From: Hippopus hippopus
Taxonomy: Eukaryota; Mollusca; Bivalvia; Cardiida; Cardiidae
Reading direction: 5' to 3'
Length of the DNA: 64,000 nucleotides
NCBI GenBank assembly: GCA_946811185.2
Contig: OX328102.1
Span: 63,071,416 to 63,135,415, forward strand
Made by a program: the position numbers and the translations under genes. The notes below the pieces were generated by a model that did no database searches, was not told where the DNA came from, and saw nothing but the letters and a program-made list of their open reading frames with translations. This document shows, piece by piece, positions 12,130-24,550 of this stretch; within the stretch, counting starts at the first letter, position 1; every line of letters begins with the position of its first letter.

Positions 12130-12175
12130 TTTGTTAGTTTGTTTTAACGCCGTTTTCAACATTATCGTAGTTCTT
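12130..12175 (-). mobile_element. SINE 3'-tail fragment
   Basis: TTTTAACGCCGTTTTCAACA matches, in the same orientation, the tail (GTTTTACGCCGCTTTCAAC) of the minus-strand SINEs at 37.7 and 39.2 kb. The tRNA-like head is absent. Confidence 0.4.
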
Positions 12176-14194
12176 TAAATGTTTATTGTCCCTGTGTTTT
12201 GTTGTGTGAGGATCGGGGATCTATCCCTCTTCACATCTTGCACTCACAGACGTTTTGTCATGTATATACAACAAAGGACATGAAAAACATGATTTTTGTT
12301 TCAAAAAAAAAAAAAAAAAAAATGAAAATAATTAATTGTTGAACTTTGGGACAGTTCCAAAATAAACGTTTAATTGTTTCTTGATCAATGGAACATTGTG
12401 TGCAATTTGCTGAATCGATATATTCTGTCAAATATGAGAAAATGAAATCACTGTATGGATGAGTCCATTGTGACTTAAATGATATCGATAACATTTGGTT
12501 CGATTCACTCTTATCAATATCTATGTTTAATTTTTTTGGTCCAGTGTTCGTACTGGCAGGCCCTAAGAAATATCTAAAATTATGGTGGTAAAATGGTTCT
12601 TGATGTTGATATAATATCCTGAGGTTTTTCATTGACAAGTTTTTAAAGTAGTTGTTAATTACACATTTCAATTGTATGAAATTTAAGTAATTTGCTAATA
12701 TGTTCTATTTTGTGTTTAATTGACCTAAAATATGGAAAGAACTATTTAAGTCAAGTTTATCTGCTCTACAATGAATACAAGCATTGTACAATCTTTTCTT
12801 TTTAAAAAAAAATTTTCTGCAGAAATGTGAATATCATCAATATAAAAAATAGGACAGCATGCAGTTTTAGTACTGTCAATTCTGATATTATCGAATACCT
12901 GGCGAAGTGCTTTTAATGTGTCTATCCTAAAAGGGTTATTGATTTATTCAATAAGGTTTTTTTTTAAATAACCTTTCCCATGTTAGAAACACAGCTTTTC
13001 AACATCGATCAATTCCTTATTGATATTTGTCCATCCACCATTATCTTTGATAACACGTATTATCCAAGTGATTTTAAGTGCGTTAATGTAACTTTTGATA
13101 TCTAACAGTTTTAGTCCACCTACATATTTGTTTGTCTGCATATTTTTTTGTGATATCTGATTTCTTTATTTTATGAAAACGCTCCCAAAGATACGCAGTA
13201 AACTTTCTTTCAACATTAACTTTTCAGAAGGATTAGGTAGAGCAAAAAACAAATGGTTCATCTTCGAAATCAGTAGACTCTTTAAAACTACTTTTCTCCT
13301 ATTGGTGTAAGGACACGTCGATTTCATTTTTAATGTTTTTTATTTCGTTTAGCTTTTGTCAAAAAAAAAACCAGTCATTCTATTTAAAGTTTTCATGAAA
13401 ATGCTTACCTGTTAATTCAGATTTATATTGGCCTCATATTGTTTCCACTTTGTTTTGAAGATGTCAGAACTGTTTTTTCTTTTATCCAAATAACTTTTGT
13501 CTTATCAAAATTAATTTTCAAACCAGACTCGAAAATCTCGACAGAATATTTAATGTTTCGTTCAAAGATCCTTTAGATCCGTCGTAAATTGAAATTGTTT
13601 CATCAGCAAATTGTGACGGTTTAATTTCTGTTTGGTTATTTTTGTATTCCTTTTATATGTTTGTTATTTTTAGTGTTAATAGTTAATATTTTAGCACATA
13701 AAATGAAGGTATAGCTGGACAAAGGATCCCCATGACGACATCCTCTTTCGATTTTGGAGAAGATAGATAGAAATCCACATTGAGAAACTGCTGATTTTGC
13801 ATCCTGATAAGAAATGTTAATCTATCTTTTAATTGATGATCCAAATTGGAACGTTTTAAGAGTTTCGATGACAAAATGCCAAGAAAAGGAGTCAAAGGCT
13901 TTTTCAAAGCCAATTAAAAGTAAAATTGCAGAAATATCATTTTCTTCTGTGTAATGTAATAAATCTTAGACCAAACGTTGTATCTCCGATGTATCTGTCT
14001 TTTATAAATCCGGATTGGTCAGTGTGGATAAGTTTAGAAAGGAATGACTTGATTCTATTTGCAATACATCCGGTTCAAATTTTGCAAACTGTATTCAACA
14101 CAGTAATTATCCGCCATTTTTTAAAATACTGTTTAGGTTTTTTCACTTTGCAATGCGCATTATCAAACCTTGTGTTTGGCTTTTGGATGGTGTA

Positions 14195-15447
14195 CACTCA
14201 AAGACTTTAAAAACGCATAAACTGAAATTAATAAAATAAACTCACTTTTGGTTCATCGATTTCACTGAAATTTAACAATAATGCGCATCAATATGTATTT
14301 AAAACATTTTCTAAATTTCATCGGAAAAGATACTGTGTTAAGTTACAATAATAATCTATCTCATCGCAATACCTGCTTTCCTTGAAGTTGCAATCAGTGT
14401 CCAGTTTAGCTACAATTTGCTGCAATGCATGCAGTACATCTTCTCTTCATGGAGAGCAAAATGTTTTTATCACCGGCTGAAAAATGTTGTTACATTCATC
14501 TATCAAAGCATAAGTAAGTCGATTTACGTTCCTGGGCGGTTGACAACAACGTAAAATGCTTCTACTCGGCTCATCCCAGAGATGCTCAATCGGAGACATG
14601 TATGGGGACAAAGGCAGCCAGTGTATCACTGAAATTCAGTTAGCTACCAGAAAATTGACAGTAAGGCGGGCAGGATCAGCTGGGGCATTGTCATGTTGGT
14701 AAATAAAGTTCCCTCTTCTGTACTTTTGACGTAAAAAGGGTAATGCCACAGGAGGAAGATCGTTGTCAATTTTGCTTCTAGCAGTTAAAATTTCATTTAA
14801 GACAACAATGTCAGTTTTGTTAAACTGGCCGATATCAGCCCAGACGTGAACACTGCCACCACTACCGCGGTTACGTTTATGAACACGGTTCTCTGAATAT
14901 TTTCTCGCTGTGTTCATGATACACTCACCTTCGACCTTCGTGATTTTGTTCGTTAAATTCAAATTCTTGGAAATTCTTAGTTGACTAGACCGGAGCCTAT
15001 CTTGTACTGTCCCAGTAGCATAGTAACGCTCTCTCAGGCGAGGTACTGTTGACAGATGGCAGTAATAATATCATGCGACGTCAGGAGCACGTGCCCCCAC
15101 TTGTAACATTCCATTTGCGTCAGAATGTCATTTTCAGACAACTATAGCTTGACTAACAAAGTCAGAGAAAAACAATTTACACGTTTTTCATACATGTTTC
15201 ACTACAAGCTGCACGTGGAATGGTAACACATTTGGCTTAAAAAATCATGCCTACTTCCGGTACTAAACATAGTAAAATAGCGATTACCTTTTTGGTGGTG
15301 GCCAGTATTGAAGAAAAAGGTCGATAGTATTCAATGTAGGATGAGAGTATCTTTACCAATCAATGTAAACCACCAAAGAAGACTAAACCTCTGTTTGGTG
15401 AAAAAATAAGTGTTTCCATTTTTTTGCGTTTTTAAAGTCCTTCAGTG
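14195..15447 (-). mobile_element. Tc1/mariner transposon with TA duplication, inactive
   Basis: The ends are inverted (CACTCAAAGACTTTAAAAAC and CACTGAAGGACTTTAAAAAC on opposite strands) and are flanked by TA at 14193-14194 and 15448-15449. Inside, on the minus strand, about 15060-14447 encodes transposase. A helix-turn-helix remnant (RYYATGTVQDRLRSS) is followed by GGSVHVWADIG, a QHDNAP box with the second catalytic Asp, and SPYMSPIEHLWDE with the third catalytic residue. A TGA at 14634-14636 interrupts the frame. The stretch that should carry the first catalytic Asp is missing between the helix-turn-helix part and GGSVHVW. It is a dead copy inserted into the LINE. Confidence 0.88.
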
Positions 15448-15742
15448 TATGCCTCGATCAGTGCTCTTACAATAAAATATCCCAATTTACCCCCAAAAAC
15501 TTTGTAAAAAGCAACATTCAGCAAATCAGGATTTTCTTTTTTATTTTTCATATTATCTAGGGTGTGAAATGGTTCTTTTATAGAAATTTTACAAATACTT
15601 TCAGATACCTTAGATGAAAGTTTCTGAATTTTAAATTAGAAATAAAGTTATAAAAATGTACTGTAGCAAGGTCAGACTGTTTTGAGGTAACAAGAGTCTC
15701 GTGAAATTTTTTGATCTCTTTAAGAATTTGCTTTTGATTTTT

Positions 15743-17216
15743 AGCTCAACTGATCACGAAGTGCTCAGGATGAGCTATTGTGATCACTGACTGTCCGTCG
15801 GCGTCCGTCGTCCGTCCGTTCACATTTTTTTGTTTACACTCTAGCATCTACAAATATTAACCAATCAGCACCAAACTTGGTCAAAATATATATGACCATA
15901 AGATCTCGGATAAGTTTGATAATGGTTCTAATCGGACCTGAACAACTGGAGTTATTTGCCCTTGAATTAGAAAAATTGCTATATTTGACTTTGTTTACAC
16001 TCTAGCATCTACAATTTTTCACCAATCAGCACTAAACTTGGTCAAAATATATATGACCATAAGATCTCAGATAAGTTTGATAATGGGTCTAATCGGACCA
16101 GAACAACTGGAGTTATTTGTCTTGAATTAGAAAAATTGCTATATTTGACTTTGTTTACACTCTAGCATCTACAATTATTAACCAATCAGCACCAAACGTA
16201 GTCAAAATATATATGACTATAAGATCTCGGATGAGTTCGATAATGGGTCTAATCGGACCAGAACGACTGGAGTTATTTGCCCTTGAATTAGAAAGTTCTA
16301 TAGAATAGTTCTTTGTCCGGAGCATAACTTTGTCATCTCCAGTCCGATTGACTTGAAACTTGGCATTTGTGTTTGTTGCAATAATACGGAGTGCAGTGTG
16401 AAAGAACCATAACTCTACCTCGTACTGTCTATGAGTTATTTCCCTTTGATCGTCATTTTTACAGCATTTTCTGCTTGTCCGGAATATAACTTTGTCATCT
16501 CTAGCCTGAACATCTTCAAATTTGGTATGCATGATTGTTGAAAAATTACGGAGTGCAGTGCACAAGAACCATAACTTTTCCTAGCACGAATTTTGAGTTA
16601 TTCCCCTTTTGACCTTCATTTTTATAGCATTTCTTGCTTCTCCGGAGCAAAGCTTTGTCATCTTAAATAGGAATGACTTGAAATATGGTATGGTTATTTG
16701 TTGCAATATTTGGAAGTGCAGTGCACAAGAATTGTAACTCTACCTCGTGCTGTCTTTGAGTTACCTTTGAGTATTTCCCTTTGATCGTCATTTTTATGGC
16801 ATTTAGTGCTTGTCCGGAATATAACTCTGTCATCTCAAGTCAGAACGACTTCAAACTTGGTATGCAATATTACCGAGTACTGTGTGCAAGAACAATAACT
16901 CTACCTAGCGCGGATTTTGAGTAATTCCACTTTGATCTTCATTTTAACAGTATTTCTTGCTTGTCCGGAATGGAACTTTGAAGTCTCAAGTCAAATTGAC
17001 TTGAGACTTGGTAAACATGTTTGTTGCATTACCTGCCCTTAGCAATTATTATACCTACTCGACAACTGGCGGTGGGATGGGCATAACTTGCGACAATTTG
17101 CCGCTCTTGTTTCATTATCATTTGGCCTTGAACCTCGATATTTGGTATTTATCTTCATTGTAGATCTTTACTGCTTAGTACTCAGGTGAGCGATATAGGA
17201 CCATCATGGTCCTCTT
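15743..17216 (+). mobile_element. Interspersed repeat with internal tandem units, copy 2 type
   Basis: Starts AGCTCAACTGATCACGAAGT, followed by GTCCGTCGGCGTCCGTCG, and ends AGCGATATAGGACCATCATG..CTCTTG. Inside, a unit of about 160 bp (TTTACACTCTAGCATCTACA ... TTGATAATGG) occurs three times from 15829, 15989 and 16149. From about 16300 a second unit of about 170 bp with CTTGTCCGGAATATAACTTT occurs four times. The minus-strand frame at 16155-16565 is repeat-derived. The element splits the LINE. Confidence 0.7.
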
Positions 17217-17860
17217 GTTTTCCAAATCCATCATCTTTGAGTATTTTTGTAAAGTTTTTGAGATTGTGTTTGATTTCTGTAGGCCACAAAAACATCTTGT
17301 TGTCTTTTCACCGTCAATATTCCATCTGACTCTTGCTCGTATGACTAAACTTTTCAGTTTGTCTTCAGTTTTTCATGGTGTTATTGTTCCTTTTCGTTTA
17401 TAAGTGAATAGTATCCGTGTAAATTGTTTTGACTGAGATAGTGTTCCAGAGCTTTATTTTTGTTTGAATTTCTAGTTTTTTTTTTTTTTTGTGAACCATA
17501 TGAAATTGATTTGTCGTTTATTTCCATGAACAGTGTTTCAAGAAATAAGTGATCGTTGATTGCAAATTGAATTTCGGATTTAGGAATCTCCTTTAAAGTA
17601 TTTCTGTTACATACTGGAAGTGCATATTGTTCTTTTATTCTTTCAATCTTTTTGTTTATTGTATTTATATAATCAAGTTCAGGGATTAGCACATTATTAT
17701 GCTTCGATAAGCCTGAGGAATATTGAAAATGATTTATTTGTAGATGTTTTGAAATAATGATAATAGTTGATATTTGAGTAAAATGATTTAGTAATGTCTC
17801 TCTTGGCTTTTTGTTGTTTATGTGTTTGTAATTATAGTATGCTTTTTTTAGGATCAATAA

Positions 17861-19539
17861 CTAGGTTAAAATCTTCACAAATATTATCCAATTTCGTCTC
17901 TTTTTTTTAAAGATTTTCTCATAGACTTAAGGTTGATCGTTGTTAAGACCACAGATAGAGGTACGAGTAAAGCGAAAATAGTCAAAGTTTAAATCCAGAA
18001 AAACAAAGATATCGTTTTCGTCGTCATTTACTGATTTGTAAATTTTGGAATTTAGTTTTGAAAACAAAATAACTACCCTTCTGCTTTAAGATGTGATAGT
18101 TTAAGGAAATCCAGACCTCCATTCAGAATATATGTATATATTCCAGACCTCCGTTCAGAATATATGTTATTATACATATCGGGAGTAAAATGAGCATCTG
18201 GTATGCAAGAGATGTCATGCTTCAAGCTGTGGAGGTATTGAAACATTGATAGCCTTTTATACTTGCAAAAGAGACCTATACAGTTCGCTGACGGGATTTA
18301 CAAACTATTGGCCATATCGACTGATCCTTACGAGGAGATAAAGTGATGAAGGTTCAATAGGAATGGGGATTATTGGGGAAAACAGCTGGAAGAATTCGAA
18401 ACGTAAGAAAAACATATAAACAGAACATTGTGCAAAAACTACACTGTGCAGTCTGATCTTGATCTACACTGTCTGCAAAAGATCCTTGAGTCGTGCTTAG
18501 CAGCCTAGGGGTTAATATTGGGTACACAAAATAAATTATTGGTTTAAACACGAATTCACATTACCTCTCTACCAAACAACAAGATGTTAGACACGGTCAG
18601 ACTGAAAGAATTATAAATTAACGACGTTTATCACATTTTTTTTTCTTACGGACAGATTTTTTTAAACTTTGCACATACAAAGCTCATCATATTTCTAGGA
18701 GATTGCAGTAAAATAAGATATGGGTCACCGTGCTCGTTTCTGAGAAATTTGCCCTTGAAAAAGGTATGTAAAGCTCCAAAATTCAGCTTATATTGGATTT
18801 AAGGTAGTAGACTTCTAGTGCAACATGGAATAAAATTTATGATAGTTGATAAATACGGATTTATACAGATACAATACTTTTGCACATTTTTAACCGACCA
18901 GAAATTCCTTTAATGTCTATCTTGAAATTATTTGTTGATACTTTTGTTAGTTTCCAGAAAAGGGAGGTAATTAGTATCTCCCTTTGTAATGATAATATAG
19001 TGGTTTTAGATTTATAAATGATAATTCTAAGAAGGAAAAAAAGGAAAAAGTGGCTCGGCTAAAGTAGTGCAATAATACTCATTTTTAATCATAGCAAATT
19101 TTGTAGGAAATAGCTGTTTTCTATTACGGGTCCACTACCTTAACACGCTTTTCTTTAATAGTTAAACAGGAAAATTACCGGAAGAATATACAAATATACA
19201 TCATTTTTCAGAAAATTCATCTAGTTTTGCACAAAAAAATACATAAAAACCTGGTTTTGAGCATGGTAAATGTACATGTTTGGTGTGTAACGCCGTGTCA
19301 GCAGTATTTAAATTATTTACCGGTTACAGTTCACATTTTCTCTTTACTAATACTACCCGAAGAAAGTGCTACTTGTTTCAGTGCACCAACAGTATTACCA
19401 TATGTGCGAAAAATGCACAAGTGCACTTTTAATTTACTATCCATGACAAAAACACATGCGCAGCAGGATGCGCTCAAACACTTGTCATATACGTCGTTAA
19501 ATGAAGCTCAAAAGGCGACATCAGTCTTTCGTAGGGTTG
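17861..19539. other. Intergenic, no gene seen
   Basis: Contains a 30-bp tandem duplication at 18114-18172 (ATTCCAGACCTCCGTTCAGA) and a palindrome-family-E copy at 18443-18500. A weak pair of inverted ends also occurs (AAGGTAGTAGAC near 18802 and GTCCACTACCTT near 19130) that might bound a small element. The + strand frame at 19227-19559 resembles nothing known. Confidence 0.5.
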
Positions 19540-19690
19540 GAGAAAATGTTGGTTATTAATCTTTTCTCCTTTTTTCACAATGTTTTTAAAAATCTTCAAA
19601 ATCACAACCACAGTTTCCGGTTTTAAATCGAAGACAAATCCCTCGAGTTTCTTTACCCCATACACCTTATGTCGATTTTTCATCTATGTT
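19540..19690. mobile_element. MITE family C, diverged copy
   Basis: GAGAAAATGTTGGTTATTAA followed by TCTTTTCTCCTTTTTTCACAATG, the hallmark hairpin of this family, much more regular at 24-30 kb. Confidence 0.5.
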
Positions 19691-20067
19691 TACACAGTTG
19701 ACTACATTCTATCAATTAAAGATAGCTGTTAAAGTATCTATCATGATTATCAATTTTTAACCGCTTTTGTTTACTTTCTGGCTGAAAAAGATGTATCTTT
19801 AACCCACGATACATAAACATTTGAGGAAAAAACATAGTTACAAAAGGAGAAACCTCAACATTCCGTCTTCCCATCAAACTGTACTCAAATGTACCTGAGA
19901 CGCAACATCAAGTGAAAAATGGATTAACAATATAAATTGTGCTCTAATGCACAATTTGGCTTGTTTGAGAACCTTTTGTGGCGGAGGGGAAACTCATAAC
20001 AAGCAATGTCTCTCTTTGTCACAATATCAAAGATATAAGCGAGAGGTAGTAGCAAATGAACATTATT
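19691..20067. other. Intergenic, no gene seen
   Basis: AT-rich, with no recognisable feature on either strand. Confidence 0.5.
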
Positions 20068-21205
20068 TAAGAAATAATCTTCTTTCTATCGTGATTTATC
20101 GTTCAATAAACCACGGTTGTGAGTACATTAAATAATCCACGAGGGCGATAACACAAGTGGTTTATTCACAGCGCCTCAAAACTCAAAAACCGATGTTTAT
20201 TTAAGAAATAATCTTATTTCTATTGTGGTTTATCGTTCAATAAACTACGGTTGTGAGTTATGAGGCACAATAAATAATCCACGAGGGCGATAGCTCGAGT
20301 GGGTTATTCATTGCGTCTCATAAATCACAACGTGGTTTATTGAACGATTTACCACGACAGAAAGAAGATTATTTCGATTCTAACATTATCAGCTCATGAT
20401 CAAAGGAAAACAAGTTCATACTTAGAGCAAAAACGCGGATGCAGTGATATTCCATTGAATAAACTACGGCTGTTCCACTTACCAGTCGGTACATATGAAA
20501 AGAATCAAAATTTCATTAAAACCTTAGGCATCAAACACAACATAAAAAAAACGTACCTTTTTACGTTTATATTTTCTCCTATTCAAATGACTGATTGTAT
20601 TGTCAAGCACAAGAGTCGCAGTTTCTATATAGAATGACGTCATTCTATACTATAGATTATTGCACTTGTATGGGAATATATTGTGTTGAACGAGTTCTTT
20701 TGGCAGAGTTGCCCGAGCTTGCGAGGGCAACTACGCCAAAAGAACGAGTTCAACACAATATATCCCCATACAAGTGCAATAACCTTTTTATTATATACTT
20801 TGATATTGTTTACATAATTTCCCGTGATTTTACAGTATTTTCATCGAATTCGTTGATTTATCTTTTGGAAAACAGTCTTATTTATTCAAAAAGCGACGAG
20901 AAATTTGTTTCGTCGCCATACCGTGCTTTCACGGAATTTTCAATTTTAGCTTTTGATGACCTCACCGTTGCTAAAGGTATGTAAACAAACAAGATGGCGA
21001 CCGAGGATCCTTTTTCATCGCTTAATAATTTCATCGTCGATAAACATGTTCGATAGACAAATTTTTCATCAATTTGTAGTGACTGTTATTCGGTAAGCGA
21101 ACATTCTGCTATCGCCCTCGTGGATTATTTATTGTGCCTCATAACTCACAACTGCGGTTTATTGAACGATAAACCACGATAGAAAGAAGATTATTTCTTA
21201 AGTAA
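20068..21205. mobile_element. Nested terminal-inverted-repeat DNA element
   Basis: A terminal motif of about 90 bp (AAATAATCTTCTTTCTATCG, then GGTTTATCGTTCAATAAAC and AATCCACGAGGGCGATA) occurs four times: forward at 20068-20150 and 20199-20290, reversed at 20320-20380 and 21110-21205. The pairing suggests one element inside another. No transposase frame was seen. The centre holds a separate perfect-looking hairpin at 20660-20790. Confidence 0.7.
20660..20790. repeat. Long hairpin around 20720
   Basis: GATTATTGCACTTGTATGGG and the following bases up to AACGAGTTCTTTTGGC are repeated as their reverse complement after a short loop (CCCGAGCTTGCGAGGGC). Arms are about 55 bp. Confidence 0.75.
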
Positions 21206-22139
21206 ACTAATAAGACTCATAAGTCAATGAGACTTAGTAGTCAGTTACCTCACTTGATACCTCTCCGGCACTTCATTGGTCCGGATTAGTGTATTACTTG
21301 GTTTTTATCCTTGGTATCCTTTACACCATTCAGAAATATTCATGCATAAATATTTTTGTCGAAATTTATTAAACTGCTATTTCGTTCCACTTCATGCACT
21401 CAGATGATAAAATTGTGTAACACCATTTTGCAGATTTCATTCAGGCCTAATATATAAATCCTACGCCAACTTATAATAATTGCAACTTCCCTAAGTGAAG
21501 GAAGGATAAAATCAGAGGAAATCAAATAAAAGAACCTAGTCGCAGTTTGGATACCTCGGTGTTTATCTAAACAAAGGAGATAAGTGAAATTTCACTTTTT
21601 TTCTGTAATTGGTAAACATCATGTAATACTTCCGACCTTATCATTCTAATGCTTCGAGTTATTTGATCAATATATCGACAAACCTTTCTTTATTCCAAGA
21701 CAAGCCCTCTGATTGGACGAGACAGAACGTCTTAACCAATGAGAAGGCTAGTCGTTGAATTAAATATTTAACCTGAAATGAAACTGTTAAGCTGATAGAA
21801 AAAAATTGCTATTTCAAATGTATTTTTTTTTGGAAAATATCTCCTTATCGGACATTGTAGAACCAAGATCAGACTGCACGTTCTGTGCAGTCTGATCTTG
21901 AATCTACACTGTCCGCTTAGAACAACATTTAGAAATATTGACGCCTAAATCTTAGAGCGTTGAATAAACTTATCAGACGTTTCCATTCTAGGTAGAAAAG
22001 AAATCTGTATAAGAGCAAAGTGAAGTTGCCATTGTCTGAGCTGTCTTAGGAAAGCGCATAGTGTAGATCAATGATCAGGCTGCAAGTTTTGTGCATGCTA
22101 ATTTTGATCTATACTGGTCGCAAAGGCAAGTTCTACAGC
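21206..22139. other. Intergenic, no gene seen
   Basis: Only a palindrome-family-E copy at 21868-21925 (GATCAGACTGCACGTTCTGT) and a weaker one near 22069-22130. Confidence 0.5.
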
Positions 22140-22640
22140 TTTGAAAGGCTTTTCAGAGTAAGTAAATTTGCAAAAAAGGTGATGCTTCACATTTGGCGCC
22201 ATTTTCGTGACGAACTTTCATCGACGATTCGCTCTTAGACAGTTCGTTGTCGTTCAAAGGTCAGACTGCACGTTTTGTGCACCCTGATCTTGATCTCCAC
22301 AGACCTCAAAGGAAACTACAGAAATGGAAGGTGCTTTAAGACTTGAACATTTTTTGCAAAAAGTCGTGCTTCACATTTGCCGCCATTTTCGTCACAAGCT
22401 TTCATCGACGATTGGCTCTTGGAACGTTCTTCGTCGTTCAAAGATCAGACTGCACGTTTTGTGCACCTTGATCTTGATCTACACTGGCCTCAAAGGCAAC
22501 TACAGCAATGAAAGGTGCTTTAAGAGTTTAACTTTTTTTTTGCAAACATTCATGCTTCACGTTTGCCGCCATTTTCGTTACCAGTTTTCATCGACGATTC
22601 GCTCTTGGAAAGTTCCTTGTCGTTTGCCGTCTAGTGAATA
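22140..22640. repeat. Tandem repeat, about 183 bp x 2.7
   Basis: Each unit contains TGCTTCACATTTGCCGCCAT, TTTCATCGACGATT, the family-E segment GATCAGACTGCACGTTTTG and CTCAAAGGCAACTACAG. The family-E palindrome is thus built into the satellite unit. The frame at 22324-22641 is repeat-derived. Confidence 0.8.
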
Positions 22641-22673
22641 AAATCGTAAACCCTTTTTCCATATATATATATT

Positions 22674-23720
22674 TTTGAGCTAAAAACCCAAGGAGGTTAG
22701 TGCATTTTAACTCCATTATCTTCTTGGAGTGGTTACGGTTACGTCACTTCTGATACGGTGTCCACGCACAGCGTAGTAACGTGACCTTGATGACGGCGGC
22801 GGTTTTCTTGTCCCATCACACAACGTCAAACACTCCCGTCTAATTTATTGCACATTTCTTCATATACTTTCTTTTATGAGTTGATGGACTCAAGGAGGCT
22901 TTTTAAAATGTATTTTAACTCCATTAATCTCTTGGCCCAGATACTTCGTCCATATTGGTACAGTGTCCACGCACAGCGTAGTTTCGTGACGTTGGTGATG
23001 TCGGCGGTTTTCTTGTGTCCATGACACAACCTCAACCAGTCCCGTCTAATTTATTGCACATTTCTTGATATATTTCTTTATGGGCTGATTGACTCAAGGA
23101 GGCTTTTTAAAATGCATTTTAACTTCATTATCCTCTTGATGCGCGTACGGGGTCCACACATCACTACTGATACAGTGTCCGCGAACGACGTAGTTTTGTG
23201 ACGTTGGTGACGGCGGCGGTTTTCTTGTCCCGTAACACAATCTCAACCAGTCCCGTCTAATTATTGCACATCTCTTCATATATATGAGCCACGCTCTGGC
23301 AAAAGGGGGCTTAATGCATCTCCGTGATGCATTGTATCTATCAAGTCACCACATGAATGTGGATCCATAAAATCCATTTTGGCTAAAAATTGACTGAATC
23401 GTGGGGAACAACAGTCCTTTGACATGCAGATAACTGACCATTAGCAAAATGTTTCGGCCCATGTCAGCCTGCGCGGACTGCGCAGGCTGACGCGGGTCGA
23501 TACTTTTTGCAGATGCATTAAGTCCCCTTTTCACAGAGCATAGCTCATATATTTTTTATGAGCTAAAAGACTCCAGGAGGCTTTGTAAAGTGTATTCTAA
23601 CTTCATTGTCCTCTTGTTGCGGGTACGGCGTCCATACGTCACTACTGATACAGTGCCCGCGCACTGCGTAGTTTCGTGACGTTGGTGACGGCGGTGGTTT
23701 TCGTGTCCCATAATTCAAAT
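22674..23720. repeat. Tandem repeat, about 206 bp x 4, split by a MITE
   Basis: Units begin at about 22674, 22876, 23083 and 23557 with GACTCAAGGAGGCTTTTTAA-like sequence. They continue through CTGATACAGTGTCCACGCAC, GTGACGTTGGTGACGGCGGC and CCCGTCTAATTTATTGCAC. The third and fourth units are separated by a family-B MITE (23285-23551) inserted at a TATATA-like site. Confidence 0.8.
23285..23551. mobile_element. MITE family B, copy 1
   Basis: Ends TGAGCCACGCTCTGGCAAAAG and CTTTTCACAGAGCATAGCTC are inverted. Inside, GGCTTAATGCATCTC, the hairpin CAGCCTGCGCGGACTGCGCA and TGGATCCATAAAATCCATTTTG are family hallmarks. Length about 265 bp, no coding capacity. Confidence 0.8.
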
Positions 23721-23865
23721 GGTACATAAATGGCTGGTCTTTATTCTGGGATGGATATGGTTGCGTGTTTAAAACCTTCTTGTCGGAACTACTGGCTGAT
23801 GGCTGACTTCCCATGCTTGCAGATTGACCAATGGGCTAAGAAGAACAAAGAAAACACATATAAGT

Positions 23866-24090
23866 TATGCTCTGTTAAAAAGGGGCATAATGCATCTGCA
23901 AAAAGTATCGGACCATGTCAGCCTGTGCAGGCTGACCTGGATCGAAACCTTATGCTATTTGAAAATTTTCTGCATGTCAAAGGACCATTCTGCCTCAAGA
24001 TACAGTGGATTGCTTAGACAAAATGGATTTTATGGATCCATTATTATGTGATGACTTGATTGGTATAATGCATAACGGAACTGCATGAAC
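23866..24090. mobile_element. MITE family B, copy 2 (right end lost)
   Basis: Starts TGCTCTGTTAAAAAGGGGCA and has GCATCTGCAAAAAGTATCGG, the CAGCCTGTGCAGGCTGACCT hairpin and TTTTATGGATCCATTATTAT. It fades after GCATAACGGAACTGCAT. Confidence 0.75.
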
Positions 24091-24225
24091 ATAGGTCATA
24101 TAAATATAAACGGGGTTAAAGATTTGGTTCATTGGACCAAACATTCTCCTACCATTCTTCATATAAAATTTAAGTAGCAAAAAAACGCTGTCAGTGTTAT
24201 GGGCGAAAACAGGGGCCTTTTGCTC

Positions 24226-24550
24226 TTTTGGTTCAGACTGCTTAGATCGTTTACTCTGATCTTGATCTATGCCGTCCGCAAAATGATCCTTTTTTCGTGT
24301 TTTCACTGATGGCGTCATTTAACTCTTTACAGATGACAATATTTTAGACCTGTCAAATTTGAAGATATTTGCAGGCGACAAATAAAATATGTCTAGAAAT
24401 GAGTGGATTCATCTTCGGAAAGGTAGAAAACATTGTGGGAAAAAGAGAAAATGCTGGTTTACCAGCATTTTCTCCTTTTCCCACAATGTTTTCAAAAGTT
24501 CTCTTCCATAAGGTCGTTAAAACTCAGGAATGTGTGGTAAAGGGTTAGGG
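24226..24550. mobile_element. Family-E palindrome followed by MITE family C
   Basis: 24226-24283 is a family-E variant (GATCTTGATCTATGCCGTCC). 24330-24550 is a full family-C element: ACAAATAAAATATGTCTAG, GAAAACATTGTGGGAAAAAG, the hairpin GAGAAAATGCTGG/CCAGCATTTTCTC, ACAATGTTTTCAAAAG and GTGTGGTAAAGGGTTA. Confidence 0.7.

Larger units (their letters stand above)
12258..17860 (-). pseudogene. Decayed L1/Tx1-type LINE, split by two later insertions
   Basis: Read on the minus strand in three pieces: 17860-17217 (endonuclease-RT linker), 15742-15448 (start of RT: KKFHETLVTSKQ, then FYKVF) and 14194-12258. The last piece contains LNTVCKI, IANRIKS, QSGFIKDRY, GFEKAFDSFSWHF, a DPLSSYTFILCAKIL motif, FADET in place of FADD, and a C-terminal CxxC..ETIKRLFWNCPKVQ knuckle. 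It carries frameshifts and stops, and the catalytic FADD is altered. Removing a Tc1 element and a second repeat restores the order of motifs, so the insertions are younger than the LINE. The 5' portion is missing. Confidence 0.85.

Noticed and set aside
16155..16565. Minus-strand frame of 136 codons
   Set aside because: Lies across tandem units of an interspersed repeat and changes composition with them.
20595..20984. Plus-strand frame of 129 codons
   Set aside because: Runs through the arms of a long hairpin; no protein features.
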